Positions 48,271 through 57,546 of a stretch of DNA of 64,000 nt are shown here, piece by piece. The notes beneath the pieces were generated by a model. That model saw only the letters and a list, made by a program, of their open reading frames with translations, made no database searches and had not been told where the DNA came from. The stretch comes from Planococcus sp. MB-3u-03 (lineage in GTDB: Bacteria; Bacillota; Bacilli; Bacillales_A; Planococcaceae): the NCBI RefSeq assembly GCF_002833405.1, contig NZ_CP025135.1:1593501-1657500 (forward strand), written 5' to 3'. The position numbers were made by a program, and so were the translations under genes. The first letter of the stretch is position 1. Each line of letters begins with the position of its first letter.

Positions 48271-48813
48271 ATGAAAACATGGGCGACGCTCTCTACAGAA
48301 TATTTATATAAAATACATTCGGAAATTTGAGGAAAGAGCAATGTAGGCTGCCAAACGGAATTATCATTGATAACTTTTACGTAAACGAGTATGCGGATTG
48401 GGTGAATGCCGTAGTCCTTACAGAGAATGCAACTCGTACTTGTAAAGCAATACAGGCACGGGACAAGAGGTTTTTATTTAGAAATTCCTGCTGGAAAGCT
48501 TGAAGAAAACGAAACTAATGAGGAAGGAATTCTAAGGGAAGTTCTTGAGGAGACCGGATTTACTTCAAACGAAAACCCGATATTGCTCGGAGAACATATG
48601 GTGAATCCGGCCGTTCAAAACAATAAAATTTCTACATACCTTATCACCGATGCATTCAAAACGAGCAATCAGCAATTAGATGATACCGAAAAAATCGATG
48701 TTAAACTGTTCGATTTCGAAGAGTTTGACGATTTGATACTGAATCGGACTATCGAAACTCAGTTATTTACAGCCAGCGCTTATTATATGGCCAAGTCGTT
48801 TCTAAACAAATAA
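48271..48813 (+). pseudogene. NUDIX hydrolase (ADP-ribose pyrophosphatase-like), N-terminal frameshifts
   Basis: ATG 48271: MKTWATLSTEYLYK, then LPNGIIIDNFYVNEYADWVN and, from about 48427, an open frame MQLVLVKQYRHGTRGFYLEI. The Nudix box is complete: GKLEENETNEEG then ILREVLEETGF, matching GX5EX7REUXEEXGU. The substrate-like loop PAGKLEENE and length of about 180 aa fit ADP-ribose or sugar-nucleotide pyrophosphatases. Shifts near 48315 and 48420. Confidence 0.75.
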
Positions 48814-48846
48814 GGGTGCAAGTAAAATTGAAAGGGGACTGTACCA

Positions 48847-49002
48847 ATGAACAAGCAGAAAAAGAAGAATACGAATAAGAGTGATTTTTTTGAGGTAATC
48901 TTATTTTGGATCCCGGAACTGCTATTTCTACCCTTCAGAATCCTCTTTATGGCGGTCAGGGGAATCGTTAGGTTAATTGGGGGCTTTTTTAATGTCGTCT
49001 GA
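48847..49002 (+). CDS. Very small basic, hydrophobic protein
   Basis: 51 aa: MNKQKKKNTNKSDFFEVILF then WIPELLFLPFRILFMAVRG and IVRLIGGFFNVV. A lysine-rich N-terminus and an amphipathic or membrane-associated remainder. RBS AAAGGGGACTG upstream. Clean ATG-to-stop frame. No family recognised. Confidence 0.5.
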   Translation: MNKQKKKNTNKSDFFEVILFWIPELLFLPFRILFMAVRGIVRLIGGFFNVV

Positions 49003-49064
49003 TTGCCGTCTTACATGGGTCTGATAAGCTCTCTACGTGTTCAGTAAAGTCGGGAAGTGATGAG

Positions 49065-49335
49065 ATGAACCGATTGTGGAAAGTATTGCATAAGTGGATT
49101 TTCGAAAAATACGACCAGTTTTCCAATGAATTGGGCTACGCAAACTGGGAGATTACTTCAGAAAACACTTTTGGCATTTTTCAAATGGCTGGAGATGCGT
49201 TTTATCATGCCACACAGCTATCTCCGAACATTGTTTGAGGAAAGTCAATTGCCTGAAAGCAGTTGGCGGCCAGAAGGATTTGATATGGATGAAGACGTCT
49301 TTTCAAATGAGCCAGATCGAGAAAAAATGCTGTAA
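49065..49335 (+). pseudogene. Hypothetical small protein, frameshifted
   Basis: ATG 49065 with GTGATGAG upstream (weak RBS GGGAAGTGA). MNRLWKVLHKWIFEKYDQFS, NELGYANWEDYFRKHFW, then the frame of 49126 with KWLEMRFIMPHSYLRTLFEE and the acidic tail EGFDMDEDVFSNEPDREKML. Two shifts near 49150-49180. About 90 aa, soluble. Family unknown. Confidence 0.45.
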
Positions 49336-49368
49336 AAGCATAAATATAGAAACGGGGAATTTAATTTG

Positions 49369-49887
49369 ATGTTGCTTGAAATAATTATAGTCTTACTCGT
49401 TGTGAGCTGTTCTTTATTTATACATGAAATGGGACATGCTGTTGCAACAGTCACGGCGAGCAAAAATTCCAAAGCCGAAGTGTTTCTGGGTTCATCCAGC
49501 AAAGCGAATAAGCTAAGGCTATCTTTTGGAAGAATTACCTGTTACCTGACTGTCGCCATATCTGGCTATTGTGAGTATTCCATTCCAAAAGAGTATCCAG
49601 CGTTTACATACAAACAAAAACTCTTCTTCTACATCGGCGGGCCAATCGCGTCATTGCTCGGTTTTGTGGCATTATTCATTGCCTCTCATTTTGTTTACGG
49701 AGTAGAGGGAAATATCATCATCAATAGCGCAGGAGTAAACTTTATTCTCTTTATCACGTCATTAATTCCGTGGACTTATCCGCGCTTTTTAGGTGGCGGT
49801 CCAAGTGATGGATTGCAGATTTTGAATTTAGTGAAAGCGAATAGAAAAATCGAGAGTTTAGTACTTAATAAATTGGCTGCTCATTAA
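49369..49887 (+). CDS. M50-type membrane zinc metalloprotease-like protein
   Basis: 172 aa. The first helix ends in the zinc motif FIHEMGHAVATV (HExxH), followed by a strand-rich insert, two hydrophobic segments (LFFYIGGPIASLLGFVALFI, FILFITSLIPWTYP) and GGGPSDGLQILNLVK, where PSDG corresponds to the (N/D)xxPxxxxDG third-ligand motif of site-2-protease relatives. Short for the family, so perhaps a minimal M50 enzyme. RBS GGGGAA is weak; TTG 49366 is an alternative start. Confidence 0.65.
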   Translation: MLLEIIIVLLVVSCSLFIHEMGHAVATVTASKNSKAEVFLGSSSKANKLRLSFGRITCYLTVAISGYCEYSIPKEYPAFTYKQKLFFYIGGPIASLLGFVALFIASHFVYGVEGNIIINSAGVNFILFITSLIPWTYPRFLGGGPSDGLQILNLVKANRKIESLVLNKLAAH

Positions 49888-50010
49888 TTCTTAATATCAT
49901 ATTTTTAATGATCCAGCAAGTGGAAGGAATATATTCGCTCACTAGTCTTTAAAACGATACTTCTTCCTTGATAAGCTTGAAATAGTTCGCAATAGTGGCT
50001 ACAATTTGCC

Positions 50011-50057
50011 GAACGTTCGTAAAGTGTTTCTGCACATTTACGAACGTTATTTTTTTT
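50011..50057 (+). terminator. Terminator with perfect 12-bp stem
   Basis: AACGTTCGTAAA / TTTACGAACGTT followed by ATTTTTTTT. A second hairpin with nearly the same arms (GTTCGCAAAG / CTTTTACGAAC) follows at 50079-50105. Confidence 0.8.
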
Positions 50058-50258
50058 CATTATTTGTTGTATTGATGTGTTCGCAAAGGTGTACTTTTAC
50101 GAACGGTTCTATTTTCGTTGTTGTATAGTTAACTAATTCTGGATTGATTATAATTAGGAGAAACGCATTGAATTGTATATAGGAAGTTAAATGCCCCATA
50201 TAAAAAAACTTTTGAAAATGCAGAAGAAATTGATAGAAACTGATTATGCGTCTTAAAT

Positions 50259-50292
50259 GAACCACCGTGTGCCGAAGGGTACGCATGGTGTT
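50259..50292 (+). mobile_element. Group II intron 3' relic (domain V-like hairpin, bacterial class C type)
   Basis: A 34-nt hairpin: ACCACCGTGTGCC, tetraloop GAAG, GGTACGCATGGTGTT, with a two-base AT bulge at the usual domain V place. It closely matches the class C domain V pattern I recall (GAACCGCCGTATACCGAACG then GTACGTACGGTGGTG), followed by TGTGAGA and an end near CCTGATT (50327). It lies about 200 bp downstream of a terminator, the usual insertion site for class C introns. No reverse-transcriptase frame remains. Confidence 0.5.
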
Positions 50293-50391
50293 GTGAGAAG
50301 CCGAGAGTAAATCACTGTATCCTGATTAATACGTTTATTTAAATAGAGAAAGGGAAAGGAGACTGTAGTAAGATGAAATGGAGGGATAAAG

Positions 50392-51531
50392 ATGAAAGCC
50401 GTAACTTTCCAAGGCGTGAAGGACATGAAAGTGAAAAACGTGAAAGATCCTGAACTTGAAAAAAAGGACGATATCATTGTAAAAATTACTTCAACCGCGA
50501 TTTGTGGATCCGATTTACATATTTATCAAGGAGCTTTACCTGCCAGAAAAGATTATGTCATCGGCCATGAACCGATGGGAATCGTAGAAGAGGTAGGACC
50601 AGAAGTCACCAAGGTGAAAAAAGGCGACCGGATTGTACTGCCGTTCAATGTCAGCTGTGGGCAATGCTTCTATTGCAACCATGATCTGGAAAGCCAGTGC
50701 GACAACTCAAACGGCAACCCTCACTTTGATACGGGTGGCTACTTCGGATTTACTGAACGCTACGGTAGTTACTCGGGCGGTCAGGCAGAGTACTTGCGGG
50801 TTCCTTATGGCAACTTCATGCCGTACGTCATTCCGGAATCCTCAGAACTTGAAGACGAGTCGTTGCTTTTCTTGTCAGATGTTCTGCCAACCGCTTGGTG
50901 GAGCGTGGAGAATGCAGGAGTAAAACAGGGCGATACGGTCGTGGTACTGGGTTGTGGACCGATTGGCTTAATGACACAGAAATTTGCCTGGATGAAAGGC
51001 GCCAAACGCGTGATTGCAGTTGACGAAGTTCCATATCGCATGAATCTGGCGAAAAAGATGAATAACGTAGAGGTATTCGATTTCAACCAGTATGACAATA
51101 TGGGTGCATACATTCATGAAATTACAAGCGGCGGTGCGCGTGTCGTTATTGACTGTGTAGGGATGGACGGCAAAAAATCCACGGCTGAAGCAGTCCAGCA
51201 GAAACTGAAGCTGCAGGGCGGAACACTTAGTGCCATCGATATTGCAAAAGATGCCGTCAGCAAATTCGGCGTTATCCAGCTGACCGGTATCTACGGTCTT
51301 ACGTACAATATGTTCCCACTCGGCAATATATTCGAACGCAACGTGACGATGAAGATGGGACAGGCACCGGTTATTCATTTGATGCCGATGCTGTACGAAA
51401 AAATTGAAAACGGTGAATTTGATCCGCGTGAAATCATTTCCCATATAATGCCGCTTGAAAAAGCAAGCGATGCTTATAAGATTTTCAATGACCATACGGA
51501 TGATTGCACGAAAGTCATCCTAAAACCGTAA
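50392..51531 (+). CDS. Zinc-dependent alcohol dehydrogenase, formaldehyde dehydrogenase-like
   Basis: 379 aa, intact. Catalytic zinc site CGSDLH and GHEPMG; structural zinc cysteines in CGQCFYCNHDLESQC; NAD-binding GCGPIGLM. The segments LPFNVSCGQC and YSGGQAEYLRVPYGNF, plus the insert around HFDTGGYFGF, are those of the glutathione-independent formaldehyde dehydrogenase subfamily (Pseudomonas putida FDH type). It likely oxidises formaldehyde or a related aldehyde/alcohol. RBS GGAGGGATAAAG. It has no copy of the operator seen at zwf and hps, but lies next to that cluster. Confidence 0.85.
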   Translation: MKAVTFQGVKDMKVKNVKDPELEKKDDIIVKITSTAICGSDLHIYQGALPARKDYVIGHEPMGIVEEVGPEVTKVKKGDRIVLPFNVSCGQCFYCNHDLESQCDNSNGNPHFDTGGYFGFTERYGSYSGGQAEYLRVPYGNFMPYVIPESSELEDESLLFLSDVLPTAWWSVENAGVKQGDTVVVLGCGPIGLMTQKFAWMKGAKRVIAVDEVPYRMNLAKKMNNVEVFDFNQYDNMGAYIHEITSGGARVVIDCVGMDGKKSTAEAVQQKLKLQGGTLSAIDIAKDAVSKFGVIQLTGIYGLTYNMFPLGNIFERNVTMKMGQAPVIHLMPMLYEKIENGEFDPREIISHIMPLEKASDAYKIFNDHTDDCTKVILKP

Positions 51532-51559
51532 CCCCATAAATAAATGGAGATTTTATACG

Positions 51560-51597
51560 AACAAACGCCCCAAATGTTTAGGGGCGTTTGTTTTTTT
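51560..51597 (+). terminator. Terminator after the dehydrogenase gene
   Basis: ACAAACGCCCC / GGGGCGTTTGT with a 7-base T run. Confidence 0.9.
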
Positions 51598-51885
51598 GCC
51601 GAATTTACCGGTTCGCTTGCTCCTGTAGGAATGCATCGAGCGAGTGCTATCATTTTAGATCTGCGGTAGTTTATCAACTTAAAAATAATCAAAATAGCAT
51701 ACCCTTTAGCAGATTGGTTCTTTTAGGGATTCCGCCCCTTTTAACGGTAGAATTTTTTCATAGAGTTAAAGTTTCAAACATAAAAAGATGATTTTCCTGA
51801 AGGTTCCAGATTCCAGATAATTGTTTATCGACAATTAAAATCTATTGGAGAAGGCGTCAATGAGCATGGAGGCTGCAATGTATTC
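51598..51885. other. Intergenic region between convergent transcripts
   Basis: AT-rich sequence between the terminators of the dehydrogenase (plus) and gndA (minus). No gene, RNA or repeat recognised. Confidence 0.5.
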
Positions 51886-51928
51886 AAAAAAGCCCGCTGG
51901 AAAACTTTCTTTTTCCAACAGGCCTTTC
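51886..51928 (-). terminator. Terminator of the zwf-pgi-gndA operon
   Basis: On the minus strand GGCCTGTTGGAAA pairs with TTTCCAGCGGGCTTTTTT (one mismatch), about 50 bp after the gndA stop. Confidence 0.8.
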
Positions 51929-51979
51929 AGTCTGATTACGTGATGTTCTAACAAGCTTCTACATACTTATTGTTTCTGG

Positions 51980-53393
51980 TTATTTTACTTGCCACTCGGT
52001 GTGGAAGAAACCTTCTTTGTCTACACGCTGGTACGTATGGGCACCAAAGTAATCCCGCTGTGCCTGGATTAAATTGGCTGGCAATGTCTCAGAGCGATAG
52101 CTGTCATAGTAAGCCAATGCGCTTGAAAAAGCGGGCGCCGGAATTCCTTGCTGAATGGCCAGCGTCAGCACTTTTCGTAGAGAATGCTGATACTCCCCTA
52201 TAATCTCCTGGAAATATGGATCAATTAATAAGTTAGGCAGTTCGGGATTGCCGTCAAATGCTTCTTTGATCTTTTGCAGGAATTGCGCCCGGATGATGCA
52301 TCCTCCACGGAAGATCATGGCAACGTCCCCGTAAGGAATATTCCAGCCATACTCTTCAGATGCCGCACGCATTTGGGCAAAACCTTGGGCATACGAGCAA
52401 ATCTTACTCATGTATAAGGCTTTGCGGATGGCTTCAATCATTTCTTGGGAGTCGCCTGCCTGTTTTTTCGGTTCAGGGCCTTGCAGAATTTTGCTTGCCG
52501 CGACCCGTTCTTCCTTGACCGAGGAAATAAACCTTGCGAAAACGGACTCTGTGACGATTGGAAGGGAAACACCTAAATCCAACGCGTTTTGGCTTGTCCA
52601 TTTCCCAGTCCCTTTCTGTCCGGCCACATCCAAAATCTGATCAACAAGCGGCTTCCCGGTATCTTCATCCCGCTTGTTCAAAATATCCGCGGTAATTTCG
52701 ACAAGGTAACTGTCAAGCTCCCCTTTGTTCCAATCCGAGAATATAGTGGACATTTCTAGGACAGAAAGGCCAAGCGCGTGTTTCATGATGAAATAGGCTT
52801 CGGATATCAATTGCATATCGCCGTATTCAATGCCATTATGAACCATTTTTACATAATGGCCAGCTCCATCAGGACCCATATAGGCACTGCAAGGAGTGTC
52901 ATCTACTTTTGCCGAAATTGCTTCCAGAATAGGTTTGACTTGTTCATATGCTTCTTTCGGTCCACCGGGCATGATGGAAGGACCGTTGCGGGCACCTTCT
53001 TCTCCGCCGGAAATTCCGGCGCCTAGAAAGTGCAAGCCTGCTTCTTGTAATTTTGCTGTTCGCCTATTCGTGTCTTCAAAAAACGAATTTCCTCCGTCTA
53101 TTAGAATGTCCCCTGATTGAAGGTGGGGAAGGAGGGATTCAATGACCGAATCCGTCGTGTCTCCAGATTTCACCATCAACAAGATTTTGCGGGGGGGGTT
53201 CCAATGAAAGGACAAACTCTTCAACACTGTATGCTCCCAAAATCTTTTTTCCTTGTGCTTCTTTTTCAGCTAATTCGTCGATTCGGTCTGTCCAATAATC
53301 ATAGACAGATACAGAATAACCTTTACTCTCCATGTTCAGGGCTAAGTTTTTTCCCATTACCCCTAAACCGATGACTCCAATTTGCTGCTTCAT
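51980..53393 (-). pseudogene. gndA: 6-phosphogluconate dehydrogenase, decarboxylating (one homopolymer frameshift)
   Basis: Oxidises 6-phosphogluconate to ribulose-5-phosphate and CO2, the step that releases formaldehyde carbon as CO2 in the cyclic RuMP route. Start [20 protein letters not shown] (dinucleotide motif GLGVMG). A run of eight C at about 53190-53197 should be seven, restoring [20 protein letters not shown]. Then [36 protein letters not shown], the catalytic Lys in [20 protein letters not shown], and the usual C-terminal [16 protein letters not shown]. 470 aa. Its ATG overlaps the pgi stop by four bases (ATGA). Confidence 0.93.
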
Positions 53394-54763
53394 TGTATTT
53401 TCACCTCATCGTTTTGTGAGTTGCCAGACGGCAACAGCCGATTTTCCAGCTTTTCTCTTTCTTTTTCAAATCCTTCTTTGCCAAGCAATGCAAACATATT
53501 GGTTTTATATGCCTCTACTCCTGGTTGGTCAAATGGATTGACACCGAGTAAAGTGCCGCTGATCGCGCAGGCCTTTTCGAAGAAATAAATCATTTCGCCA
53601 AAGGTGAATTCATTGAGTTCGTCTAGCTCAATGACCAGATTCGGCACACCTCCATCGACATGAGCAAGGGAAGTTCCAAGTGCCGCTTTTTTGTTCACTT
53701 CATCCATCGTTTTTCCTGCTAAGAAGTTCAACCCATCCATATTGGCTGGATCTTCTTGTATGACAAGATCGAGGGAAGGTTTCTTCACTTGCAAAACTGT
53801 TTCAAAGAATAGACGGCGCCCTTCCTGCACATACTGCCCCATTGAATGTAAATCAGTGGAGAAATTGACAGAAGCGGGGAAGAGTCCTTTTTCATCTTTC
53901 CCTTCACTTTCCCCGAAAAGTTGTTTCCACCATTCTGCTGTAGATAGCAGGCCAGGCTCGTAGCTTACAAACAGTTCAATCGATTTTCCTTTATTATAAA
54001 AAATATTCCTTCCTGCAGCATATTGGTAGCTTTCGTTTGTAGCTAGTACGGGATTGTTGTATTTGTGGTAAGCAGCTTTTGCCCCCTGCATCACTTGGTC
54101 GATATTAAGCCCGGCTACAGCCATCGGAAGTAAACCGACTGGAGTCAAAACGGAGTATCGTCCTCCGATATTATCAGGAATGACAAATGTTTCGTATCCT
54201 TCTTCAACTGCAAGATTCCGAAGCGCGCCTTTGCTCCGGTCGGTTGTGACATAAATTCGGTTTCCGGCTTCTTTTTTTCCATACTTTTTTTCCAGAAAGG
54301 TGCGGAATATCCGGAATGCTAAAGCGGGTTCAGTGGTCGTGCCTGACTTGGAGATCACATTGATTGAAATGTCTTTCCCTTCCAGTATCTGAAGCAAATG
54401 TGTGATATAAGCTGGGCTAATGTTATGTCCGGCAAAATAAACTTCCGTATTTCCTTTAACTTGGTTATGGAACGTATGCGATAAGGCTTCTATTGCTGCC
54501 TTGGAACCTAGATAAGAGCCGCCGATGCCAATCACAATCAGCGCATCTGATTGTTGCTGAATTCTTTCGGCAGCCAGTTTCACCTGGAGAAACTCTTCTT
54601 TATCATAGTTAATCGGCCAGTCGATCCACCCCAAGTAGTCAGAACCCGGTCCTGTCTGCTGGTGAAGTTGGTTATGCGCTTGTTTGACAAATTCGCTAAT
54701 ATTTTCAAACTCGCTATTCGTCATAAACGATAATACATTGGTGAAATCAAATGAAACGGTCAT
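53390..54763 (-). CDS. pgi: Glucose-6-phosphate isomerase
   Basis: Interconverts fructose-6-phosphate and glucose-6-phosphate. 457 aa, intact. Sugar-phosphate motifs [19 protein letters not shown] and [16 protein letters not shown], the PGI signature region [20 protein letters not shown], and the catalytic-Lys region [19 protein letters not shown] near the C-terminus. RBS AAAGGAGAGAG. It lies between zwf and gndA on the same strand and overlaps gndA by 4 bp, so it forms part of one operon. A second housekeeping pgi elsewhere is likely but not visible here. Confidence 0.95.
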   Translation of the reverse strand: MTVSFDFTNVLSFMTNSEFENISEFVKQAHNQLHQQTGPGSDYLGWIDWPINYDKEEFLQVKLAAERIQQQSDALIVIGIGGSYLGSKAAIEALSHTFHNQVKGNTEVYFAGHNISPAYITHLLQILEGKDISINVISKSGTTTEPALAFRIFRTFLEKKYGKKEAGNRIYVTTDRSKGALRNLAVEEGYETFVIPDNIGGRYSVLTPVGLLPMAVAGLNIDQVMQGAKAAYHKYNNPVLATNESYQYAAGRNIFYNKGKSIELFVSYEPGLLSTAEWWKQLFGESEGKDEKGLFPASVNFSTDLHSMGQYVQEGRRLFFETVLQVKKPSLDLVIQEDPANMDGLNFLAGKTMDEVNKKAALGTSLAHVDGGVPNLVIELDELNEFTFGEMIYFFEKACAISGTLLGVNPFDQPGVEAYKTNMFALLGKEGFEKEREKLENRLLPSGNSQNDEVKIQ

Positions 54764-54794
54764 GTAATCTCTCTCCTTTTGAATGAACTATTTT

Positions 54795-56301
54795 TTACCA
54801 CCAATTCGATTGATCCGTCAGCAATAACTCATTTGCCATTTCTGGACCTGTTGAACCGGCTGGATAAGAATATAAAGGCAATAACTCCTCTTGGTAAGCT
54901 TCTAATAGTGGTTGAATCCACTTCCATGATAGTTCCACTTCTCTCCAATCGGCAAAGAACGTTGAATCGCCCCGCAGTGCATCATAGAGCAGAAGTTCAT
55001 ATGCTTCCGGCTGATTTTCTGAGCTGGTTGAGAAATCAATCCAAACAGGTTTGTATCGAGTGCTGGATGGATCTTTTAAATTTACGCGCAACGAAATGCT
55101 TTCATTTGGACTAATTTCAAGAATCATTAAATTTGGAGAGCTTCCTAACTGTGTATTTAAATCCATCACCTTGTTCTCGAATTCAATGACAATCTGTGTC
55201 GACTTCAGTTTCATCCGTTTGCCTGTTCGTATATAAAAGGGAATCCCCTGCCAGGATGGATGATTGATAGATAGGCGTGCCGCAAAAAGTATCATTCGTT
55301 GAGGAATCATTAACCCCGGCTCCTCTTTGTAGCCAATGACAGGGTTGCCCTGAACCTCTCCCGGACCATACTGGCCGCGGACAACGCATTGGTATGCTTT
55401 TCTTTCCGGATGGGTTGGAGAGGCAATAATGTCTGTCTTTTCACCCGGCCCTTATTTTCCATGAAGTTATCCGATAGATAAACGGCTGTCATCGTGACCA
55501 ACTGAAGAAGGTGGTTTTGAACCATATCCCGGATGGCTCCTGCCTTATCATAATAATCAGCCCGGTTTTCTACACCTACAGTCTCACTTGCTGTAATTTG
55601 GACATTTGAAATTTGTTTATGATTCAACAAAGATTCCAAGATCGGATTCGCTAAGAATAAAGTTCTTAGATTTTGTACCATAGGCTTCCCGAGGTAATGA
55701 TCAATTTGTAGATTTCCTCTTCACGGAACACGTGGCTCAAATGTTCATTTAATTTTCTGGCTGTTTTTAGGCTGTTTCCAAACGGTTTTTCAACAATGAG
55801 GCGTTTCCACCCGTTGTTTTGACTGATTCCGCTTTTACTAAGGTTGGACGTAATAATATCAATTAAACAGGGGCCACAGACAAATAAAACAGCCGGTTTT
55901 GTGGAATGCCCAATTCTTTCTCCCTGTTTTCTATAAGTTCGCGCAACTTGTGGTAAGACTCTTTTCTGTTGCATCAAAGCTGCAGTACCGGATTTCTCTA
56001 AGAAATCCGGCAAAGATGAAGCGTGAATGGCTCTTCTCGAATAGCTGCGAAGTGCTTTTTCCACTTTATACTGAAAGGTTTCATCCGAACAATAGTCTCT
56101 GCCGGTACTGACAACGGAGATGGTTTCAGGTAACTTCCCGTCCAGGTATAGATTGTACAGAGCGGGAAATAACTTGCGTTGTGCTAAATCTCCTGTTGCT
56201 CCGAACAAGACAAATGTCATGTTTTGCAGGGGCCGTTCTTGTTTAAATTCAAATAAATCATTTTGAAAATTAAATTCTTCAAGCAGATTCTCGGTGTGCA
56301 T
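54795..56301 (-). pseudogene. zwf: Glucose-6-phosphate 1-dehydrogenase, frameshifted
   Basis: Oxidises glucose-6-phosphate to 6-phosphogluconolactone. Start at 56301 after AGGAGG: MHTENLLEEFNFQND, coenzyme motif FVLFGATGDLAQRKLFPALYN, substrate site IVEKPFGNSLKTARKLNEHL, then after a shift [20 protein letters not shown] (the G6PDH signature region), [21 protein letters not shown] (read as [15 protein letters not shown]), and the C-terminus LRGDSTFFADWREVELSWKW. Shifts near 55985-55890 (compensating), 55690, 55440 and 55330. About 500 aa. First gene of the zwf-pgi-gndA operon. Confidence 0.92.
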
Positions 56302-56392
56302 ATGTTAAAACCTCCTACTTTTAAAATCATGTGTCTCTGGCATGACTGATAATCGCAACAGGTTTTAGTATAATGACTCAAAGTTTTTATGT
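56302..56392 (-). promoter_or_regulatory. zwf operon promoter region with TATACT -10 box
   Basis: On the minus strand TATACT occupies 56367-56372, 20 bp downstream of operator 1. No good -35 hexamer is visible, which fits activator-dependent transcription. Confidence 0.6.
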
Positions 56393-56437
56393 AAGTACGC
56401 ACTTTATAAACATATACTTACAAAAAGTATACTGTCG
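56393..56437 (-). promoter_or_regulatory. Operator 1 of the formaldehyde regulon (zwf side)
   Basis: 45-bp element, inverted copy of operator 2. In zwf orientation it begins CGACAGTATACTTTTTGT and ends AAAGTGCGTACTT. 39 of 45 bases equal operator 2, and the six differences fall mainly in the middle spacer. Candidate HxlR binding site. Confidence 0.75.
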
Positions 56438-56792
56438 CAAGGGAAAGAGGAGGAAATTCACCAGGGATCCGGTTCTTAAAACTTATCTGATATACAAAAT
56501 ATCTCTATCATGAAATATTTTTAGAAGTTAAGGAATTTAGGATTTTGAGGGAGAAATAACAAAGGTTAAATCCCATTATCGAAAGTAATCTATTGCAAAA
56601 AGTTACAATAGCTCATTCGGATAAGAAACAAGTAATTGATTTTCAAACTGGATAAGTCGTGTTGAGTGTTTAGTGAAAGGAAAAGTAATTGGATTATCTT
56701 AAAGCGGTCTTAATAGAACTATAAAGTTAATCAGATACATTAGGAAATAAATGCATATATGAAATTAAACAGATTACCATTGTGATAGGCGC
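56438..56792. other. Region between the divergent operators
   Basis: 355 bp of AT-rich DNA between the two operators, with no gene or terminator seen. A GAGGAGGAAATTCACC string at about 56447 looks like an RBS but has no start codon behind it. Confidence 0.5.
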
Positions 56793-56837
56793 CGACAGTA
56801 TACTTTTTGTCAGTATGTGAAATTAAAGTGCGTACTT
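56793..56837 (+). promoter_or_regulatory. Operator 2 of the formaldehyde regulon (hps side)
   Basis: Begins CGACAGTATACTTTTTGTC, then AGTATGTGAAATT and AAAGTGCGTACTT. A TACACT -10 box follows at 56859-56864, 21 bp downstream, and hps starts 67 bp after the operator. Same module and spacing as operators 1 and 3. Confidence 0.75.
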
Positions 56838-56903
56838 CACAACAATGCTTGTAGGTTTTACACTAAGTTAGAATCAAAAATACGACAACAAGGAGAATGA
56901 CGT

Positions 56904-57545
56904 ATGAAATTACAATTAGCTTTAGACTTAGTAAACATTCCACAAGCAATCGAAGTGGTTAAAGAAGTAGAGGCGTTTATCGACATCGTTGAAATCGGAA
57001 CGCCAGTCATCAATAAAGAAGGTCTTAAAGCTGTCGCAGAAATAAAAGCAGCTTTCCCTAACCTGGAAGTTCTTGCAGATGTGAAAATTATGGACGCTGC
57101 AGCTTATGAAGTATCAAATGCTGCTGCTGCAGGAGCAGATATTGTTACGATTCTTGCTCAGGCAGAAGACTCATCCATCAAGGGCGCAGTTGAAGAAGCG
57201 AAAAAACAAGGCAAGAAAATCCTGGTGGATATGATCGCCGTAAAAGATATCAAAACACGGGCCGCAGAGCTTGATGAACTTGGCGCGGATTATATCTGTG
57301 TCCACACAGGCTACGATCTGCAAGCGGAAGGGAAAGATTCGTTCGAAGATCTTCGTACAATCAAAAGCGTCGTAAAAAATGCCAAAACTGCTATTGCAGG
57401 CGGCATCAAACTGGAGACATTGCCGGAAGTCATTAAAGCACAACCGGATTTAATCATTGTCGGCGGTGGAATTACAAGTAAAGAGAACAAGGGCGCGGAA
57501 GCGGAAAAAATTCAAAAGATGATGAAAGAAAGTGTGACGGCGTAA
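56904..57545 (+). CDS. hxlA: 3-hexulose-6-phosphate synthase
   Basis: Condenses formaldehyde with ribulose-5-phosphate to 3-hexulose-6-phosphate, the formaldehyde-fixing step of the RuMP pathway. 213 aa, orotidine-decarboxylase-like barrel. Family features: MKLQLALDLVNIPQAIEVVK, IVEIGTPVINKEG, EVLADVKIMDAAAYE (metal and catalytic Asp/Lys region), DYICVHTGYDLQAEG, and AIAGGIKLETLPEVIKAQPD. RBS AAGGAGAATGACGT. The phi gene begins one base after its stop. Confidence 0.95.
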   Translation: MKLQLALDLVNIPQAIEVVKEVEAFIDIVEIGTPVINKEGLKAVAEIKAAFPNLEVLADVKIMDAAAYEVSNAAAAGADIVTILAQAEDSSIKGAVEEAKKQGKKILVDMIAVKDIKTRAAELDELGADYICVHTGYDLQAEGKDSFEDLRTIKSVVKNAKTAIAGGIKLETLPEVIKAQPDLIIVGGGITSKENKGAEAEKIQKMMKESVTA

Positions 57546-57546
57546 T

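Larger units (their letters stand above)
49888..50391. other. 504-bp intergenic region with hairpins and an intron relic
   Basis: Holds a terminator (50011-50057), a related second hairpin (50079-50105) and a group II intron domain V-like relic (50259-50292). No protein gene is supported; the short frames at 50190-50255 have no RBS. Confidence 0.5.

Noticed and set aside
50190..50312. Short open frames MPHIKKLLKMQ... and MNHRVPKGTHG...
   Set aside because: No ribosome-binding sites; the second is simply a reading of the intron domain V-like hairpin.
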